Origin: Rhizobium mesosinicum
GTDB taxonomy: Bacteria; Pseudomonadota; Alphaproteobacteria; Rhizobiales; Rhizobiaceae
Assembly: GCF_019511345.1 (NCBI RefSeq)
Contig: NZ_JAEUAK010000003.1
Coordinates: forward strand, 372,001 to 436,000
Direction: 5' to 3'
DNA length: 64,000 bases
The position numbers and the translations under genes are program-made. Positions within the stretch are counted from its first letter, which is position 1. The number at the start of each line of letters is the position of its first letter. The notes beneath the pieces were generated by a model. It searched no databases. It was not told the DNA's origin and saw only the letters and a list, made by a program, of their open reading frames with translations. Positions 16,551-26,129 of the stretch are shown here, in pieces.

Positions 16551-18059
16551 TCAGACCGACAGACGAATAACGCTGTAGGACTGAGGCTTCAGGCTCGCGC
16601 GCAATCTGCCATCCTCGATTTTCGCATTCTCGACTCTAATCGGGGCGACTGTCTCGGGCTGCCGCGCCGTATTGACGGCCTCAAGGTCCGGATGCGTCAT
16701 TTCCACCTGTTCCAGCACGCGCGCATTGGCAAAGCCGTCCAGCCTGGCGTCGAGATCAAGCGCGTTCTGCGGGTGACGGTTGACGACAAAGAAGGTCAGC
16801 ATCTGGCTGTCATCGGAAAGAACCGCTGATGCGTCGAGATAGGGGACGTCGTCCGCTTCGTCGCAGTCATAGGTCGGTGCGTCGGCGATGAGCTGCAGGG
16901 CCGATCCGCGGCCGTATTTTGACGCGAAATAGAAGGGATAATAGATCGTCTGACGCCAGGCCGGACCGCCATTCTCGGTCATGATCGGAGCGATGACGTT
17001 GACGAGCTGGGCGATGCAGGCGATGCGCACGCGGTCCGAACGGCGGATGAAGGTATTGAGAATCCCGCCGACCTGCAGGACGTCCTCGAAATTATAGACA
17101 TCCTCCAAAAGATGCGGCGCATCCGGCCATTCGTTCTTCGCCAGGATATCCTTGTCCTGCTGGTTGGAATGATACCATACATTCCATTCGTCGAAGGAAA
17201 TGCCGATCGTCTTTTTCGATCGCTTTTTCGCCTTGATATAGTCGATCACGCCGCCGATGGTGGTGATGTAGCGGTCGAGTTTGGTTGTGCGGGCAAGGTA
17301 ATTGAGCGTGTTCTTCTCGCGGTTTGCGAAATACATGTGCAGGGAAATATAGTCGGCGCTGTCATAGCATTCGTTAAGGACCTGCGCTTCCCAGTCCGGA
17401 TAGGTCTGCATGTCGGAATGCGATGAGCCGCAGACCACCAGTTCCAGCGACCTGTCGAAATTCCGCATGGCCTTTGCCGTTTCGTCGGCAAGCCGGCCAT
17501 ATTCCTGCGCCGACTTGTGTCCGACCTGCCAGGGTCCGTCCATTTCGTTGCCGAGGCACCACAATCTGACATTATGGGGGGCTTCCCAACCATGCTTGCG
17601 ACGCAGGTCCGACCAATAGGTGCCGCCGGGATGATTGCAATATTCGAGGAAATTGCGGGCCGAATCCAGCCCGCGTGAGCCGAGGTTGACGGCGAGCATC
17701 GGCTCGGTCTTTGCCTTCTTGCACCAGTCGACGAATTCATTGACACCGATCTGGTTGCTTTCACGGGTGCGCCAGGCAAGGTCGAGACGGACAGGGCGCT
17801 CCGAACGCGGACCGATGCCGTCCTGCCAATCGTAGGCCGAAACGAAATTGCCGCCGGGGTAACGACAATAGGGTGTGTCGAGTTGCTTTACGAGATCGAT
17901 GACGTCTTGCCGGAAGCCGTCCGCGTCGGCTGTCGGATGCCCTGGCTCGTATATGCCGCCGTAAACGGCTCGTCCGAGATGCTCGAGGAACGAACTATAG
18001 AGTCTGGGATCAATGCTCGCGACCCGAAAATCGCGATGAACAACAACGTCCGCTTTCAA
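16551..18059 (-). CDS. abfA: Alpha-L-arabinofuranosidase, GH51
   Basis: A 502-residue enzyme, the normal length of GH51 arabinofuranosidases. It releases terminal alpha-L-arabinofuranose from arabino-oligosaccharides by a retaining mechanism. The acid/base Glu172 lies in WCLGNEMDG and the nucleophile Glu291 in ISFDEWNVWY; the N-terminal beta-strand and (beta/alpha)8 motifs (FLEHLGRAVYGGIYEPGHP, YCRYPGGNFVSAYDW) are standard. There is no signal peptide, so it works in the cytoplasm on imported oligomers. It is first in the minus-strand run with the transporter and lies downstream of the ArsR-type regulator gene. A palindrome 40 bp upstream may be the operator. Confidence 0.93.
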   Translation of the reverse strand: MKADVVVHRDFRVASIDPRLYSSFLEHLGRAVYGGIYEPGHPTADADGFRQDVIDLVKQLDTPYCRYPGGNFVSAYDWQDGIGPRSERPVRLDLAWRTRESNQIGVNEFVDWCKKAKTEPMLAVNLGSRGLDSARNFLEYCNHPGGTYWSDLRRKHGWEAPHNVRLWCLGNEMDGPWQVGHKSAQEYGRLADETAKAMRNFDRSLELVVCGSSHSDMQTYPDWEAQVLNECYDSADYISLHMYFANREKNTLNYLARTTKLDRYITTIGGVIDYIKAKKRSKKTIGISFDEWNVWYHSNQQDKDILAKNEWPDAPHLLEDVYNFEDVLQVGGILNTFIRRSDRVRIACIAQLVNVIAPIMTENGGPAWRQTIYYPFYFASKYGRGSALQLIADAPTYDCDEADDVPYLDASAVLSDDSQMLTFFVVNRHPQNALDLDARLDGFANARVLEQVEMTHPDLEAVNTARQPETVAPIRVENAKIEDGRLRASLKPQSYSVIRLSV

Positions 18060-18098
18060 CGAACCCTCCCGTAAATATCGACTTTTTCGTTCTTATGC

Positions 18099-18114
18099 AG
18101 CTATCTTGATAGCT
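18099..18114. promoter_or_regulatory. Palindromic operator candidate upstream of the GH51 gene
   Basis: AGCTATC (18099-18105) and GATAGCT (18108-18114) form a perfect inverted repeat with a 2-bp centre, 39 bp upstream of the GH51 start. A TTGACT (minus strand, 18128-18133) could be the -35 element, placing the palindrome over the -10 region. ArsR-family proteins bind short AT-rich dyads of this kind. Confidence 0.4.
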
Positions 18115-18265
18115 TGAGAGCAGGGAGTCAATTGACGATCGTGTGCGTTATGCGGTGTGAAACCATCGGAATTAATCACTGTTTCTCAGTGGGTTGGCAT
18201 GGAAACCGCGTGTCATCGACGCAAAAATATAGCAACATTAAAATCACGATTTCCGATATTCTCCA

Positions 18266-19189
18266 TCAAACGTAGAGCCGCATGACGATGTCGCGGCCGT
18301 AATTTCCAAACCCGCGGCCGAATATATTCACGCCGCCGGTATGGCTGGCATTCTCGGCAATGCCGACGCGCAGGCGGATCGAGGAATGCTGCGCCAGCGC
18401 AAGGTCTTCAACCGTGACGTTGGAGGTCGAGACGCCGTCGATGAATGTGCCGCGTGTGGAGATACGCCAGGTCTTCAGCTTGCCGTATTGGGAGCCTTCA
18501 AGCTTCCACCAGCCAGGGGTATGGGCGCCTCGCTTGTCGCCGTAGTCGCCTGGAGAGGTCCAGGTGCCGACCGGCATTCCATTGACCCAAAGCGTGATGT
18601 CGGAGGGCCAGTCCGGATTGGTGCCCGGTACTTCCGAGGACAGCTCCATCGAGAATTCGATCGCGCGCACATTCTTATTCAGGACTTTGGCATTGTTGGG
18701 GAATTTGTATTCGACAAAGCCCCTGCCGAACCACACGAGACCTGCCTGCATGCGTTGCGGATCAAGGAAATAATCGGGAACGTCGAGCAGGCCGATTACG
18801 CTGTCACTCGAGCAGAGGCCGCAAGGGGCATGGATGTCGCAACTCGTATAGAGCCCAACCGGCATCTCGACCTCGATGACGTCGTCTGCCTTGTTGACGG
18901 ACTTGTCTTCAAAGCTGATGAGGATCTCGTCATAGACTGCAGAGCAGATCTTCTGATTGCCCTTCCGGCCTTTGGCGAGGCGGGATTCAACCAGTCCCAC
19001 CTCTTCCAGAATTTGAATTCCGGTTGCGACGGTTGACTGCGGCAGCGATAGCGCTCGGGCCATGTCGTTGACGTTCAGGGGACCCTTCGAGCACAATAGT
19101 TTGAGGAGTTGCAGGCGTCCTGGCGCAGCGAGAGCTTTGATAACGGCGTCGTTGACTCCGGCTTCGATCGTCAAAAACGAGCGTTCCAT
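18266..19189 (-). CDS. ArsR-type regulator with large C-terminal sugar-binding-like domain
   Basis: The 307-residue protein has an ArsR-type winged helix at about 15-90 (ALAAPGRLQLLKLLCSKGPLNVNDMARAL, then SQSTVATGIQILEEVGLV-like recognition region). A linker with Cys residues (SCDIHAPCGLC) follows, then about 190 residues rich in Trp and Gly (DITLWVNGMPVGTWTSPGDYG) that look like a beta-sandwich. Typical ArsR proteins are about 100 residues. The predicted family resembles COG4189 regulators found near arabinan genes, by recall. The start at 19189 has GGAG upstream; extension to 19348 is unsupported. It is upstream of the GH51 gene in the same direction, so it likely controls that operon in response to an arabinoside. 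The Cys cluster could bind metal. Confidence 0.75.
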   Translation of the reverse strand: MERSFLTIEAGVNDAVIKALAAPGRLQLLKLLCSKGPLNVNDMARALSLPQSTVATGIQILEEVGLVESRLAKGRKGNQKICSAVYDEILISFEDKSVNKADDVIEVEMPVGLYTSCDIHAPCGLCSSDSVIGLLDVPDYFLDPQRMQAGLVWFGRGFVEYKFPNNAKVLNKNVRAIEFSMELSSEVPGTNPDWPSDITLWVNGMPVGTWTSPGDYGDKRGAHTPGWWKLEGSQYGKLKTWRISTRGTFIDGVSTSNVTVEDLALAQHSSIRLRVGIAENASHTGGVNIFGRGFGNYGRDIVMRLYV

Positions 19190-19347
19190 GCTCTCTCCAG
19201 GCTGCGTCACAGATGGATTTATATCGACAATCCTGATATGGGCAAGGCGGAGGAGAGGGATATCGATCGATTTCTTTGATTTTAATCCTGGCATTCGTTT
19301 AAGAGGACGGCTTTCCCAGCAACCCATCTTGCCGGCGCCGACGCCCA

Positions 19348-20355
19348 CTATTCGATGCCGATAATCTCTGGAACAAAGGCGGTGATCTTACCGCTCGATG
19401 GGACGCCCGTCACCATGGAACCGCGTGCCAGACGCGCCGCGACTTCGCCGATCATGCGGCGCGGCGATTTGGATGTGGCAATCCTCACGGGAAGCGCGGC
19501 CGCGAGTTCCAACCCGTTGAAGCCCGCCATCAGAATATCATCGGTTCGGGAAGCTTCCATGCCGGCAAAAGCGCCTCCGACCGCCATGTCGTCGTTGGAA
19601 TAATAGATGCAGTCGAGGTTGGGCTCGGCACGCAGCAACTCATGCGTCAGATATTTGCCGAGACAGACTGAGGAAAGGGTGTCGCCTATCCTTTGCCCGA
19701 TGAAGGCGAGCCGATGTTCAAGCAGGACGCGCTCAAAGCCGGCCTTGCGTTTGGCAGCGCGCAGGTCCCGCTCCAGCACGCTGCCGACATAGCCGAAACG
19801 TCTTCGTCCGGCGGCAATCAGTGCTCTTGCCATCTCCTCGCCGGCCTTTCCGTGCGAGAGACCGACATTGAAATCGATGGGTGTGCCATCGAGGTCCATG
19901 ATTTGAATGACGGGAATAGCCGCGCTTCTCAGCATTTTCACGGTATCTTCGGGCTGATCGAGACCGGTGACGATGATGGCGCTCGGCCGCCAGGACAGCA
20001 TGTCTCTTATAACATCACGTTCCTTGCGAGCATCATAGTCCGAGAGGCCGAACACCGCCTGCATTCCGGATCCCTCGAGCCCGACCGAAATACCTGCGAG
20101 CACCTCCGGAAAGACAATGTTGGACATGCTCGGCACCACCACCGCTACGAGGTTGGTTCTCTGTGACGACAACGAAAGGGCAAGTTGGTTGCCGACATAG
20201 CCCAACTGCTCCGTTGCCTTCAGCACTCTCTCGCGGGTTTCGGGAGAAACATCAGGGGCGCCGCGCAGGGCCCGGGATACAGTCATCTTACTCACGCCAG
20301 CGGCTGCGGCAACTTCTTCCAGAGTGGGTTTGCGTATCCCCAAGGAATCCCCCAT
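19348..20355 (-). CDS. LacI-family transcriptional regulator
   Basis: A 335-residue repressor-type protein. The N-terminal HTH reads TLEEVAAAAGVSKMTVSRALRG, with the minor-groove hinge LALSLSSQRTNLVAVVVP, followed by a periplasmic-binding-protein-like sensor domain (about 65-330). The start has a GGGGGTG SD. It diverges from the sugar-acid operon whose first gene starts at 20512. A 26-bp near-perfect palindrome in between is its probable operator. The effector is likely a sugar acid or related metabolite. Confidence 0.92.
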   Translation of the reverse strand: MGDSLGIRKPTLEEVAAAAGVSKMTVSRALRGAPDVSPETRERVLKATEQLGYVGNQLALSLSSQRTNLVAVVVPSMSNIVFPEVLAGISVGLEGSGMQAVFGLSDYDARKERDVIRDMLSWRPSAIIVTGLDQPEDTVKMLRSAAIPVIQIMDLDGTPIDFNVGLSHGKAGEEMARALIAAGRRRFGYVGSVLERDLRAAKRKAGFERVLLEHRLAFIGQRIGDTLSSVCLGKYLTHELLRAEPNLDCIYYSNDDMAVGGAFAGMEASRTDDILMAGFNGLELAAALPVRIATSKSPRRMIGEVAARLARGSMVTGVPSSGKITAFVPEIIGIE

Positions 20356-20447
20356 TCACCCCCGACATCGGCGCGTGAGCCAGTCATAAGCCGATTGCGC
20401 GAAAAGTGGAACTGGCGGCGCTTGACATACATTGTCAAAATGAGGCT

Positions 20448-20473
20448 TGTTACCGATACCGGTATCGATAACA
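20448..20473. promoter_or_regulatory. LacI-type operator palindrome
   Basis: TGTTACCGATACC (20448-20460) is followed directly by its reverse complement with one mismatch (20461-20473). The centre ACCGGT is typical of GntR/LacI-type operators. TTGACA at 20422-20427 is a possible -35, so the palindrome would cover the -10 region and start site of the 20512 gene. Confidence 0.6.
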
Positions 20474-20511
20474 TCGTACCTGTGGCTAATGTTCATCTCG
20501 GAGGAAGGGCT

Positions 20512-21426
20512 GTGGAGGACGTGCAGACAGCCGCGGTCGTCGGCCTTGGCTCGATGGGATGGGGCGCTGCCCTATCGCTTCTGAGAGCGGGTTTTACCGT
20601 CTACGGATGTGACCTTCGGTCTGATGTGTTGCAGCGCTTTTCGGACGCGGGCGGCAAATCCTGCAAGACACCATCGGAAGCCACTGCGGAGGCCGCCGCG
20701 GTATTCGTGTTCGTCGTCAATAGCAGCCAGGCCGAGCAAGTCTTGTTCGGCCTCGGGGGCGCGCTGGAGACGGCTCGCGCCGGCACCGTGTTTCTCCTTT
20801 GTGCCACCATGGCGCCAAGCGACACAGTCTCAATAGCCGACCGGCTGGAGGCCGCCGGCATGCTTGTCGTCGACGCGCCGGTGTCCGGCGGCCAAGCCAA
20901 GGCACTTTCCGGAGAGATGGTCGTCATGGGTTCTGGTTCGCCGGAAGCTTTCACGCGCGCAAAACCGGCGCTCGATGCAGTCTCCGGCAAGGTCTTTCGT
21001 CTCGGAGACAGGCCCGGTCCCGGCTCGCAGGTGAAGATGATCAATCAGCTCCTCGCCGGGGTGCATATTGCCGTGACGGCCGAGGCAATGACGTTTGCAG
21101 CCAAGACCGGGATCGACCTGAAGACGCTTTACGAGGTGCTGCGGGTTTCGGCCGGCTCCTCCTGGATGTTCGAAAACCGTGGCGAACATATCGTCTCGGG
21201 TGACTACACGCCGCGCTCGGCGGTCGACATCTTCGTCAAGGATCTCGGCATCGTCGCCTCTGAAGCAGAGCGGGCAGGTGCCGCTACTCCTCTCGCGGCG
21301 GCCGCGCTTTCGCTCTTCCGGCAGGCATCCGAAGCCGGTTTCGGCAAGGAAGATGATGCCGCCGTGGCAAAGGTCCTTGCCGAAAAGAGTGGCGTCGTCC
21401 TGCCGGGCATGAAGGTTATTCGCTGA
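20512..21426 (+). CDS. L-threonate dehydrogenase-like beta-hydroxyacid dehydrogenase
   Basis: A 304-residue NAD(P)-dependent beta-hydroxyacid dehydrogenase. It has the Rossmann motif VVGLGSMGWGAALSLLRAG, substrate motif DAPVSGGQAKALSGEM and catalytic Lys in GSQVKMINQLLAGVH. Subfamily features resemble L-threonate dehydrogenase (LtnD), which oxidises C2 of a four-carbon sugar acid. The start is GTG at 20512, with GGAGGAAGG just upstream. A longer reading would run through the operator and is rejected. It is the first gene of the operon. The kinase and isomerase that normally follow in threonate catabolism are not in the window, so the real substrate may differ. Confidence 0.82.
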   Translation: MEDVQTAAVVGLGSMGWGAALSLLRAGFTVYGCDLRSDVLQRFSDAGGKSCKTPSEATAEAAAVFVFVVNSSQAEQVLFGLGGALETARAGTVFLLCATMAPSDTVSIADRLEAAGMLVVDAPVSGGQAKALSGEMVVMGSGSPEAFTRAKPALDAVSGKVFRLGDRPGPGSQVKMINQLLAGVHIAVTAEAMTFAAKTGIDLKTLYEVLRVSAGSSWMFENRGEHIVSGDYTPRSAVDIFVKDLGIVASEAERAGAATPLAAAALSLFRQASEAGFGKEDDAAVAKVLAEKSGVVLPGMKVIR

Positions 21427-21695
21427 CAGGCACTGGGCAAAGGAGACATGAGACTTATGTTCGATTGCTACCACCCGCGTATCATGCAAGGTAAGCTGAC
21501 GTGCAGGTTGCAGTTTTGATTGATTTTTATCTGACCGGTAACGTTCCTGCGTATCGGTCGGAGCTTTGGAAAACTTGAAGGAATAGATGGCGTTGCGCTT
21601 GGTGTGACGCGCGGAATCCGACTGGGGAGAACGGGTTCCGATCTGACACGAGGTCGTCTCGGAACGAGATCGGCGGCGCTGGGAGGTAAACTGAC

Positions 21696-22682
21696 ATGCA
21701 TGTGATGATTTTGGGTGCGGCAGGCATGGTCGGCCGCAAGCTGGTCGAAAGAATTACCCGCGAACCTGACGCGCTCGGCACTTCGATCAGCCGGTTGACG
21801 CTGGTCGACGCATTTCAGCCGCCGGTGCCTGAAGCCCTTCGGCCCCTGTCAAACGCCATGACGTTCGATCTTGCCCAGGCGGGCGTCGCCGACAAGCTGA
21901 TCGGGACGCGGCCCGATCTGATCTTTCATCTGGCGGCGATCGTTTCCGGCGAGGCGGAGGCGGATTTCGATAAAGGCTATGCCGTCAACCTCGATGGGAC
22001 ACGTGCACTGTTCGACGCGATCCGCCAAGAGGGTCTGAAATCCGACTACATGCCCCGTGTCGTGTTTGCTTCCTCCATCGCCGTATTCGGCACGCCTTTC
22101 CCGGATGTCATTCCGGACGAATTCTTTTCCACGCCTCTGACGAGTTATGGCACTCAAAAGGCAATTGCCGAGCTGCTGCTTGCCGACTATTCGCGTCGCG
22201 GGATTTTCGACGGCATCGGCATTCGCCTGCCGACGATCTGCGTACGGCCAGGTGCGCCGAACAAGGCCGCCTCCGGTTTCTTCTCCAATATTCTGCGTGA
22301 GCCGCTCGCCGGTAAGCCGGCGATACTGCCGGTCAGTGACACTGTCCGGCACTGGTTCGCAAGTCCGAGGGCGGCGGTCGGGTTTTTCGTTCATGCTGCA
22401 AAAGTCGATACGGCAGAAGTGGGGCCGCGGCGAAACCTGACCATGCCGGGCCTCTCGGCCCTGGTTTCGGAGGAGATCGATGCCCTTCGCCGTATTGGAG
22501 GCGACAAGGCCGTCGCGCTCATCAGGCGCGAGAGCGATCCTGCGATCGAACGTATCGTTGCCGGCTGGCCGACCCGGTTCGACGCGAAGAGAGCCTCCGC
22601 ACTCGGCTTTAAGGCGGAGACGAGTTTCGACGAGATCCTGCAGGTGCATATCGAGGACGAACTCGGCGGGAGGATCGGATGA
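21696..22682 (+). CDS. D-erythronate dehydrogenase-like NAD-dependent epimerase family enzyme
   Basis: A 328-residue extended SDR. It has the Rossmann motif [24 protein letters not shown], and the catalytic pair in [10 protein letters not shown] with upstream FASSIAVFG. The sequence fits the DenD group that oxidises D-erythronate. An SD (GGGAGG) precedes the start. A 269-bp gap separates it from the previous gene. The stop overlaps the next start (ATGA), indicating coupling. Confidence 0.8.
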   Translation: MHVMILGAAGMVGRKLVERITREPDALGTSISRLTLVDAFQPPVPEALRPLSNAMTFDLAQAGVADKLIGTRPDLIFHLAAIVSGEAEADFDKGYAVNLDGTRALFDAIRQEGLKSDYMPRVVFASSIAVFGTPFPDVIPDEFFSTPLTSYGTQKAIAELLLADYSRRGIFDGIGIRLPTICVRPGAPNKAASGFFSNILREPLAGKPAILPVSDTVRHWFASPRAAVGFFVHAAKVDTAEVGPRRNLTMPGLSALVSEEIDALRRIGGDKAVALIRRESDPAIERIVAGWPTRFDAKRASALGFKAETSFDEILQVHIEDELGGRIG

Positions 22683-23452
22683 GTGGAAGTTCCGGCGTGC
22701 AGCCGAAGATTGCTCTGGTGACCGGTGGCGGTACGGGCGTCGGCCGCGCGATTGCCAAAGGGCTCGGTGCAGCCGGCTACAGGGTCGTCATCTCTGGACG
22801 GCGCGCCGAGATTCTCGAGAAAGCCGCTGCCGAACTTGGGAGCGAAACAGGTGCGGAAGTGGTCGCAGTCCGCGCCGATGTCGGCGATCCGCTCTCGGTG
22901 AAAGCATTGTTCGACACGATCGCAGATCGCTACGGCCGTCTCGACCTCCTGGTCAACAATGCTGGGGTCTCGGTGCCGGGCATCCCGCTGGAGGAGGTGT
23001 CTTTTGAAGACTGGAGCGCTATCTTGTCGGCCAACCTGACGGGCGCCTTTCTGTGTACGCAGCAGGCGTTCAGGCTGATGAAGGCGCAAACGCCACGGGG
23101 CGGTCGTATCATCAACAACGGCTCGGTTTCGGCAACGACGCCCCGCCCTAATTCCTCGCCCTATACGGCGACAAAACACGCCATTACCGGCCTGACGAAA
23201 TCAACCGCCCTCGACGGGCGTGAATTCGACATCGCATGCGGCCAGATCGATATCGGCAATGCGGCAAGCGACATGACGAAGCGGATCGCCGCCGGCGTCC
23301 TTCAGGCCAACGGCACGACTGCTGCGGAGCCGACCATCGATGCCGCACATATCGCCGATGCGGTCGTCTACATGGCGGGTCTGCCGCTGGGCGCCAATGT
23401 GCTGACGATGACGGTCATGGCGACCAAGATGCCCTTTGTCGGGCGCGGATAA
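22679..23452 (+). CDS. SDR-family oxidoreductase
   Basis: A 257-residue classical [15 protein letters not shown] (cofactor), NNAG at [10 protein letters not shown], catalytic Ser in NNGSVSA and YTATKHA for Tyr/Lys. The C terminus ([16 protein letters not shown]) matches the group in which a PFVGRG end is common in rhizobial sugar-acid operons, as I recall it. The substrate is unknown, but the position between the erythronate-type dehydrogenase and transporter genes implies a polyol or sugar-acid step. Translation is coupled to the previous gene. Confidence 0.85.
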   Translation: MSGSSGVQPKIALVTGGGTGVGRAIAKGLGAAGYRVVISGRRAEILEKAAAELGSETGAEVVAVRADVGDPLSVKALFDTIADRYGRLDLLVNNAGVSVPGIPLEEVSFEDWSAILSANLTGAFLCTQQAFRLMKAQTPRGGRIINNGSVSATTPRPNSSPYTATKHAITGLTKSTALDGREFDIACGQIDIGNAASDMTKRIAAGVLQANGTTAAEPTIDAAHIADAVVYMAGLPLGANVLTMTVMATKMPFVGRG

Positions 23453-23524
23453 CCGGCGGCAGGCGGTGAAATTTGAGAAGACGAATACATAGCATGTAGT
23501 GCTCGATATCTGGGAGGAGGGAGT

Positions 23525-24592
23525 ATGGCAGGTGTTCAATTCGCGGATGTTCGTAAATCGTTCGGTGCGTTTCCGGTCATCAAGGGCGTGAACATCGATA
23601 TTGCCGATGGTGAGTTCGTGATCCTGGTCGGGCCTTCCGGTTGCGGCAAGTCCACGCTGTTGCGCATGCTGGCGGGGCTGGAAAACATCTCCGCCGGCGA
23701 AATCCGGATCGGCGGGCGGGTTGTGAATACTTTGCCGCCGAAGGATCGCGACATTGCCATGGTGTTCCAGAACTACGCGCTTTACCCGCATATGACTGTA
23801 CAGCAGAACATGGGCTTTTCGCTGATGCTCAACAAGGCGCCAAAGGCCGAGGCCGAGAAGCGCGTAAAATACGCCGCAGGCATTCTTGGGCTCGATTCAC
23901 TGCTCGACCGCTATCCACGCCAACTTTCCGGCGGCCAGCGCCAGCGCGTCGCCATGGGCCGGGCCATCGTGCGCGATCCGGAAGTCTTTCTCTTCGATGA
24001 ACCGCTCTCCAATCTCGACGCAAAGCTGCGTGTCGCCATGCGCGCCGAGATCAAGGAATTGCACCAGCGGCTAAAGACCACAACCGTCTACGTCACCCAC
24101 GATCAAATCGAAGCGATGACGATGGCCGACAAGATCGTCGTCATGCATGACGGTGTCGTGGAGCAGATCGGCTCGCCTTTGGAACTTTACGACAAGCCGG
24201 CCAACCTCTTCGTCGGCGGCTTCATCGGCTCTCCGGCGATGAACATGATCAAGGGCAGGCTCGATCCCGAGAATTCAGGGCGTTTCATCACTGCCGACGG
24301 CACGGCGCTGCCGGTTGCCAATGCGCCCGACAGCGCAAAGGGCCGTGACCTCGTCTACGGGCTGCGCCCGGAATATATCTTGCTCGATGCAGGCGGCCTG
24401 GAGGGCGAAGTCATCGTGATCGAACCGACCGGCTACGAGACGCATCTCACCTTGAAGCTCGGCGGCAGTGATCTCAACTGCGTCTTCCGCGAACGCGTCA
24501 ACGCGCGCCCAGGCGAACGCCTGAATGTCGCGATCGACGCCTCGCATGTTCATCTTTTTGATGCTGAAGGCGGCCAGAGATTGAGCAGTTGA
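23525..24592 (+). CDS. CUT1 ABC transporter ATPase (UgpC/MalK-like)
   Basis: A 355-residue ATPase with Walker [11 protein letters not shown]-loop [14 protein letters not shown], signature [15 protein letters not shown], Walker [17 protein letters not shown] and His switch [10 protein letters not shown]. The C-terminal TOBE/OB region (about 240-350) is as in MalK-type proteins. It energises the transporter made of the two permeases and binding protein encoded downstream. The SD is GGGAGGAGGGAG. Unusually the ATPase gene precedes the binding-protein gene, with a terminator-like hairpin between them. Confidence 0.93.
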   Translation: MAGVQFADVRKSFGAFPVIKGVNIDIADGEFVILVGPSGCGKSTLLRMLAGLENISAGEIRIGGRVVNTLPPKDRDIAMVFQNYALYPHMTVQQNMGFSLMLNKAPKAEAEKRVKYAAGILGLDSLLDRYPRQLSGGQRQRVAMGRAIVRDPEVFLFDEPLSNLDAKLRVAMRAEIKELHQRLKTTTVYVTHDQIEAMTMADKIVVMHDGVVEQIGSPLELYDKPANLFVGGFIGSPAMNMIKGRLDPENSGRFITADGTALPVANAPDSAKGRDLVYGLRPEYILLDAGGLEGEVIVIEPTGYETHLTLKLGGSDLNCVFRERVNARPGERLNVAIDASHVHLFDAEGGQRLSS

Positions 24593-24688
24593 TGCCTTCA
24601 GGCGCGGCGCGGGAGAGGAGGAGCCTTCCCGTTCAGTCACCTGATGGCAGGCATCCCATTTCCGGATGCAGGTACCGTCGTTCATCGA

Positions 24689-24727
24689 GCGGGAGATGGA
24701 TGTCGGAGAATTCTCTCCCGCATTTTT
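24689..24727 (+). terminator. Terminator or attenuator hairpin before the binding-protein gene
   Basis: GCGGGAGA (24689-24696) pairs perfectly with TCTCCCGC (24714-24721) and is followed by ATTTTTT. The binding-protein start codon is at 24744, so no promoter fits between them and RNA polymerase must pass this site. A competing inner pairing (GGAGA with TCTCC) is possible. Confidence 0.65.
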
Positions 24728-24743
24728 TATGAGGAGGAATATC

Positions 24744-26048
24744 ATGACGATCAAGAGACGTGAATTTCTTGCTGCTTCGGCAGCCGCAGCCGGCGTCGCC
24801 GGTCTGGGCATCAGGCCTTCTTTCGCACAGGCCGAACCGACCTATAAGCCGGAAAGCGGCGCGAGTTTGCGCCTGCTGCGCTGGACGCCCTTCGTCAAGG
24901 GCGATGAGGACGCCTGGCTTGCCAACACTAAGAAATTCACCGAGGCGACCGGCGTTGAGGTGCGCATCGACAAGGAAAGCTGGGAGGACATTCGCCCGAA
25001 GGCTGCGGTCGCTGCCAATGTCGGCTCGGGGCCTGACCTCATCATGTGCTGGTTCGACGATGCCCATCAGTATCCGGACAAGCTGGTCGACCTGACGGAA
25101 CTCGCCAATTATCTCGGCGACAAATATGGCGGCTGGTACGACGGCCTGAAAGGTTACGCTTCGCGCGGGGATGCGTTCATTGCCATGCCGTTGACGACGA
25201 TCGGCAATGCGGTCGTCTATCGCGATACCCACGTGAAGGCGGCCGGCTTCAGCGAATTTCCGAAGGATACGGCGGGTTTCCTCGAGCTCTGCAAGGCGAT
25301 GAAGGCCAAGGGCACCCCTGCCGGCTTCCCTCACGGCAAGGCCGTCGGTGACGGCAACAACTATGCCCACTGGCTGCTCTGGAGCCACGGCGGCAAGATG
25401 GTCGACGAAGGCGGCAAGGTGACGATCAACAGCCCGGAAACGCTGGCTTCGATCAACTATGCCAAGGAGCTTTACGCGACCTTCATCCCGGGCACGGAAA
25501 GCTGGCAGGACGTCAACAACAACCGCGCCTTCCTCGCTGGTCAGGTTTCACTGATCGCCAACGGTGTTTCGGTCTATTACACTGCCAAGAATGACCCGAA
25601 GCTCGCCGATATCGCCAAGGACATCCGCACGACGAACTTCCCGATCGGGCCTGTCGGCAAGAGCGTGGAACTTTTCCAGACGAGTTCGCTGCTGCTCTTC
25701 AAGCACACGAAATATCCGGAGGCGGCAAAGGCCTACATCAAGTTCATGATGGAAGCCGACCAGATGAACGCCTGGATCCAGGGCTCCAGCGCTTATTGCT
25801 GCCAGCCTCTGAAGGCGTTCGCGAAGAATCCGATCTGGACTGCCGATCCGGTCCATGCGCCTTACGCGCTTGCTTCCGAAAAGCTGCGCCCGAACGGCTA
25901 TGCCGGGCCGCTCGGCTATGCCTCTGCTGCGACTATGGCGGACTATGTGCTGGTCGACATGTATGCCGCCGCTGTCACTGGCCAAAAGTCGCCAGAAGAT
26001 GCGATGAAGGAGGCCGAGCGCCGGGCAAACCGCTACTACCGCGTTTGA
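24744..26048 (+). CDS. CUT1 family 1 sugar-binding protein, Tat signal
   Basis: A 434-residue periplasmic binding protein (SBP_bac_1) with a twin-arginine signal (KRREFLAASAAAAGVAGLG, cleavage near SFAQA). Family features include TNDEDAWLANTKKFTEATGVEV-like sequence early on and NPIWTADPVHAPY with AMKEAERRANRYY at the end. The start at 24744 has GAGGAGGA upstream. The ligand is not readable from sequence; the operon context suggests a sugar acid, polyol or lactone. The gene is followed by a perfect hairpin. Confidence 0.9.
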   Translation: MTIKRREFLAASAAAAGVAGLGIRPSFAQAEPTYKPESGASLRLLRWTPFVKGDEDAWLANTKKFTEATGVEVRIDKESWEDIRPKAAVAANVGSGPDLIMCWFDDAHQYPDKLVDLTELANYLGDKYGGWYDGLKGYASRGDAFIAMPLTTIGNAVVYRDTHVKAAGFSEFPKDTAGFLELCKAMKAKGTPAGFPHGKAVGDGNNYAHWLLWSHGGKMVDEGGKVTINSPETLASINYAKELYATFIPGTESWQDVNNNRAFLAGQVSLIANGVSVYYTAKNDPKLADIAKDIRTTNFPIGPVGKSVELFQTSSLLLFKHTKYPEAAKAYIKFMMEADQMNAWIQGSSAYCCQPLKAFAKNPIWTADPVHAPYALASEKLRPNGYAGPLGYASAATMADYVLVDMYAAAVTGQKSPEDAMKEAERRANRYYRV

Positions 26049-26062
26049 TCCCATTTTTCCAA

Positions 26063-26098
26063 GACTTGCGGCATGCCGGAAACGACGTGCCGCAAGTC
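26063..26098. repeat. Intercistronic stem-loop after the binding-protein gene
   Basis: GACTTGCGGCA (26063-26073) pairs perfectly with TGCCGCAAGTC (26088-26098) around a 14-nt loop. It lies between the binding-protein gene and the first permease gene and lacks a U-run, as expected for an mRNA-stabilising element. Confidence 0.6.
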
Positions 26099-26129
26099 CC
26101 TAGGGCATATCGCAATCTGGAGATAAGCA

